Shown: one piece after another, positions 5,288 through 7,650 of the stretch
Layout of the letters: each line of letters opens with the position of its first letter
How positions within the stretch are numbered: position 1 is the first letter of the stretch
Source: an uncultured Intestinimonas sp.
GTDB taxonomy: Bacteria; Bacillota_A; Clostridia; Oscillospirales; Oscillospiraceae
Length of the DNA stretch: 7,650 nucleotides
Direction of reading: 5' to 3'
Assembly: GCA_958435885.1 (NCBI GenBank)
Contig: CAUBHZ010000075.1
Coordinates: 1 to 7,650 of the forward strand
The notes under the pieces: model-generated
What the model saw: only the letters and a program-made list of their open reading frames with translations
What the model was told of the DNA's origin: nothing
The model's database searches: none
Program-made: the position numbers and the translations under genes

Positions 5288-6223
5288 ATGGAATTTCTGG
5301 CCGCACTGGGGGGACTCCTGGTCCCCATCATCCTCATCGTCCTGGTCATCCTCATCCTGGCCGCCAACATCAAGGTGGTCCAGCAGTCCAAGGCCTACGT
5401 GGTGGAGCGCCTGGGTGCCTTCCACTCCGTGTGGGGCGTGGGCATCCACTTCAAGGTCCCCTTCATCGAGAAGGTGGCCAAGGTGGTCTCCCTCAAGGAG
5501 CAGGTGGTGGACTTCGCTCCCCAGCCCGTCATCACCAAGGATAACGTCACCATGCAGATCGACACCGTGATCTACTTCCAGATCACCGACCCCAAGCTCT
5601 ATACCTACGGCGTGGAGCACCCCATGAGCGCCATCGAGAACCTGACCGCCACCACGCTGCGCAACATCATCGGCGAGCTGGAGCTGGATCAGACCCTCAC
5701 CAGCCGGGACATCATCAACACCAAGATGCGCATGCTCCTGGACGAGGCCACCGACCCCTGGGGCATCAAGGTGGGCCGTGTGGAGCTCAAGAACATCATC
5801 CCGCCCAGAGAGATCCAGGACGCCATGGAGAAGCAGATGAAGGCCGAGCGCGAGCGGCGTGAGTCCATCCTCCAGGCCGAGGGCCAGAAGCAGTCCCAGA
5901 TCCTGGTGGCCGAGGGCGAGAAGCAGTCCCTCATCCTCCGGGCCGAGGCCGCCAAGGAGGCCGCCATCAAGAAGGCCGAAGGCGAGGCCGAGGCCATCCT
6001 GAAGGTGCAGCAGGCCACCGCCGAGGCCATCAAGCTCCTCAACGAGGCCAACGCCAGCGATGCGGTGGTGAAGATCAAGGCCCTGGAGGCCTTCCAGGCC
6101 GCCGCCGACGGCAAGGCCACCAAGATCATCATCCCCTCCGAGATCCAGGGCCTGGCCGGCCTGTGTGCCTCCGCCAAGACCCTCCTGGAGAGTGACGCCA
6201 AGGACCCCTCCCCCAAAAAGTAA
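5288..6223 (+). CDS. SPFH/Band 7 domain membrane scaffold protein (stomatin/QmcA-like)
   Basis: Predicted membrane-anchored oligomeric scaffold, 311 residues, of the stomatin/prohibitin group. A single N-terminal membrane helix lies at about 9-27 (LVPIILIVLVILILAANI). The SPFH domain spans about 30-180, with VVQQSKAYVVERLGAF, ITKDNVTMQIDTVIYFQITD and the highly conserved LRNIIGELELDQTLTSRD. It ends in GIKVGRVELKNIIPP. A long alanine/glutamate/lysine-rich coiled coil follows at about 180-265, made partly of 11-residue repeats starting ILQAEGQKQSQ, ILVAEGEKQSL and ILRAEAAKEAA. The ATG at 5288 is chosen because AAGGAGGT (5273-5280) lies 7 nt upstream; a GTG at 5270 would place the start before that site. 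It is co-transcribed with nfeD and followed by a strong terminator. Such pairs associate with membrane microdomains and, in some bacteria, FtsH or other proteases; the partner here is unknown. Confidence 0.95.
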   Translation: MEFLAALGGLLVPIILIVLVILILAANIKVVQQSKAYVVERLGAFHSVWGVGIHFKVPFIEKVAKVVSLKEQVVDFAPQPVITKDNVTMQIDTVIYFQITDPKLYTYGVEHPMSAIENLTATTLRNIIGELELDQTLTSRDIINTKMRMLLDEATDPWGIKVGRVELKNIIPPREIQDAMEKQMKAERERRESILQAEGQKQSQILVAEGEKQSLILRAEAAKEAAIKKAEGEAEAILKVQQATAEAIKLLNEANASDAVVKIKALEAFQAAADGKATKIIIPSEIQGLAGLCASAKTLLESDAKDPSPKK

Positions 6224-6238
6224 ACAGAGGAAAAGCGA

Positions 6239-6278
6239 GAGCGCCGGACCAGTCACTGGTCCGGCGCTCGTGATTTTT
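6239..6278 (+). terminator. Strong intrinsic terminator after the SPFH gene, probably bidirectional
   Basis: Arms GAGCGCCGGACCAG (6239-6252) and CTGGTCCGGCGCTC (6256-6269) form a perfect 14-bp GC-rich stem with a TCA loop. GTGA and five T residues (6274-6278) follow. It starts 15 nt after the SPFH stop. In the other direction the stem lies 12 nt past the stop of the minus-strand WG/SLH gene and is followed there by a pyrimidine-rich stretch with TTTT, so it may serve both convergent units. Confidence 0.92.
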
Positions 6279-6281
6279 ATG

Positions 6282-7650
6282 TCAGGTTTTGAATAGTTGA
6301 TAAGCCCGCAGGGTGAGTAGGATGGCCTGCTCCACGGTGGTGGTGTCCTTGGGGGAGAGGGTGGTATCCGAGGTGCCCTGGAGGATACCGGCGGCACAGA
6401 GCGCGGCTACGGACTCCCTGGCCCAGGAGGAAACCTGATCCCCATCGCTGTAGGCGCTGAGATCTCCGGCGGAGATCATCACTTCGGTGCCCGTCTGCTC
6501 TTCCAGATAGGTGATCGTCCTCCATAGGATCGTCGCAAGCTGTTCTCTGGTGAGTTCTGCCTGAGGTTCAAACTGATTTCCACCGCCTGTACCGGTAACC
6601 AATCCAGCAGCAGCGGCTTTCCGAACTGCTCTGTCCCCGGTATCCCGGAAGGGAAATCCGCCCGCATCTAGCTCACAGCCCATTACCTGCTCTGCTAAAG
6701 TGGTGATGAGGTCTGTAAAGTGGAGCCGGTCAATGGCAAATGGATACCCTCCGCTAGTCCTCTGTGTGATCAATCCCAGTTCTTCGGCCAGCGCAACATC
6801 TTTTTCTGCCCACGAACTCACTCGGTCCAGAGGATTGCTCAACAGTCCTAAGCGGTCAGATTGTGATACTAAGCTCGCTCCTTCTGCAAAGGTACTTGTC
6901 TTGTCGTATATAGGGTCGATTACACAATTTCCTTCTATATCCACAAAACCTTCCTTCAGTCCTCCGCCTACATCTCTTGCGCTGTGCAGCCCTTCAGAAA
7001 GAGATGGAGATATGCTCAGGTCACTTCCACTAATAACATGAGTCCCATTCGTATCAATGATGGCCACCTGTGTGCGGTAATTCGTGAGACCGCCGATGTT
7101 CCCCATCAGGACCCAGGCATAGCCGTCCTCAAATTCTGATATGAAGCTATACTGATACGGTATTACCAGTTCACCATTCTTATCGATGCAACCATATTTT
7201 TTTCCATCCAGACTCACGGATGCCAGACCACATGAATAGTCTCCCATGCCCTTGTATTCATCAAACTGTAAAACCAGGTTACCCTTGGTATCATAGTAGT
7301 GATATATGCGCTTTCCATCTTCAGACTTCATATATGCCTGGATGAGTCCATCACTTAACTCGCCAACATTTTCATATTGAAGCGGGATTATTATTTCCCC
7401 GTCAGTATTGATCGCTCCACACACATAATCATCATCCCCATCGGGTTCCATGATCCTTGCGAAACCATCTTGGAACGTACCGATGTGGTAATACTGACAA
7501 GGGATTACTTCCACTCCATTTGTGTCAATACATCCGATGCACCACTCTCCATTCTCGTCATAACTCCTAACGATCGCTCTGCCACAATGAAAATTGAAGC
7601 TCAAATCATAACGGTCTGAGAGTTCAAAGCTTTTTTCTCCAGCCATATTG
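6282..7650 (-). CDS. WG-repeat protein with C-terminal SLH domains (N-terminus cut by window edge)
   Basis: Large probable surface protein, at least 455 codons. The frame is still open at the right edge. The in-frame ATG at 7644-7646 is unlikely to be the real start: it falls inside a repeat, has no signal peptide, and only 4 bases precede it. Counting from that ATG, about six WG-type repeats fill residues 1-250. Examples are CIGCIDTNGVEVIPCQYYHI, CGAINTDGEIIIPLQYENVG, YGCIDKNGELVIPYQYSFIS and EGFVDIEGNCVIDPIYDKTS. The family tryptophan is often replaced by C, Y or E. Three SLH-like domains follow at about 271-320 (degenerate), 328-372 (FRDTGDRAVRKAAAAGLVTG, then LTREQLATILWR) and 395-451 (VSSWARESVAALCAAGILQG). 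The end of the gene is GC-rich like its neighbours, while the repeat region is AT-rich. The architecture matches the gene at 2319-3446. It is probably exported and wall-attached; the ligand is unknown. Confidence 0.85.
   Translation of the reverse strand, partial: NMAGEKSFELSDRYDLSFNFHCGRAIVRSYDENGEWCIGCIDTNGVEVIPCQYYHIGTFQDGFARIMEPDGDDDYVCGAINTDGEIIIPLQYENVGELSDGLIQAYMKSEDGKRIYHYYDTKGNLVLQFDEYKGMGDYSCGLASVSLDGKKYGCIDKNGELVIPYQYSFISEFEDGYAWVLMGNIGGLTNYRTQVAIIDTNGTHVISGSDLSISPSLSEGLHSARDVGGGLKEGFVDIEGNCVIDPIYDKTSTFAEGASLVSQSDRLGLLSNPLDRVSSWAEKDVALAEELGLITQRTSGGYPFAIDRLHFTDLITTLAEQVMGCELDAGGFPFRDTGDRAVRKAAAAGLVTGTGGGNQFEPQAELTREQLATILWRTITYLEEQTGTEVMISAGDLSAYSDGDQVSSWARESVAALCAAGILQGTSDTTLSPKDTTTVEQAILLTLRAYQLFKT

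Noticed and set aside
5201..6397. 398-residue minus-strand frame opposite the SPFH gene
   Set aside because: It is a repetitive leucine/glycine/aspartate-rich translation produced by reading the coiled-coil gene in antisense. It crosses the terminator and has no plausible start.

Overview
The window looks like chromosomal DNA from a GC-rich member of the Clostridia, most likely an Oscillospiraceae-type gut bacterium (Flavonifractor/Lawsonibacter-like). This rests on the CIRCE-controlled groESL operon, strong AGGAGG ribosome-binding sites, sigma-A promoters, proteins combining WG repeats with S-layer-homology (SLH) domains, and GC near 65% in most genes. The genus is an inference. No tRNA, rRNA, CRISPR array, transposase or phage gene is visible.

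Layout, left to right. (1) 1-718, minus strand: the heat-shock operon groES-groEL, with groEL cut by the left edge after 80 codons. It has a sigma-A promoter at 690-718 and a perfect CIRCE operator at 652-678. A bulged hairpin lies between the two genes. (2) 708-1977, minus strand: a small XRE-type helix-turn-helix (HTH) regulator followed by a YegS/DagK-type lipid kinase, ending in a strong intrinsic terminator. The U-tract and outer stem of that terminator also carry the -35 box of the groESL promoter. (3) 1978-2316: a short AT-rich divergent control region and an 88-residue helical protein on the plus strand. The control region holds two CCATATGG-centred palindromes. Each lies inside the -35/-10 spacer of one promoter and at the start site of the opposing one. 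(4) 2319-4678, minus strand: a THUMP-domain 23S rRNA methyltransferase (RlmL-like) whose 3' end overlaps a secreted WG-repeat/SLH protein by 17 nt, read from a consensus promoter at 4650-4678. (5) 4727-6278, plus strand: an nfeD-SPFH (stomatin/QmcA-like) membrane operon with an extended -10 promoter, a leader hairpin and a strong terminator. (6) 6282-7650, minus strand: a second, larger WG-repeat/SLH protein cut by the right edge, whose GC falls from about 65% to about 35% along the gene.

Most genes are housekeeping: protein folding, rRNA modification, lipid phosphorylation and membrane-domain scaffolding. The most interesting part is the compact switch at 1753-2316. There an HTH regulator and an uncharacterised helical protein are divergently transcribed from overlapping, mirror-symmetric promoters with paired operators, and the lipid kinase lies downstream of the regulator in the same orientation. 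The two WG/SLH proteins are probably exported and attached to the cell surface.
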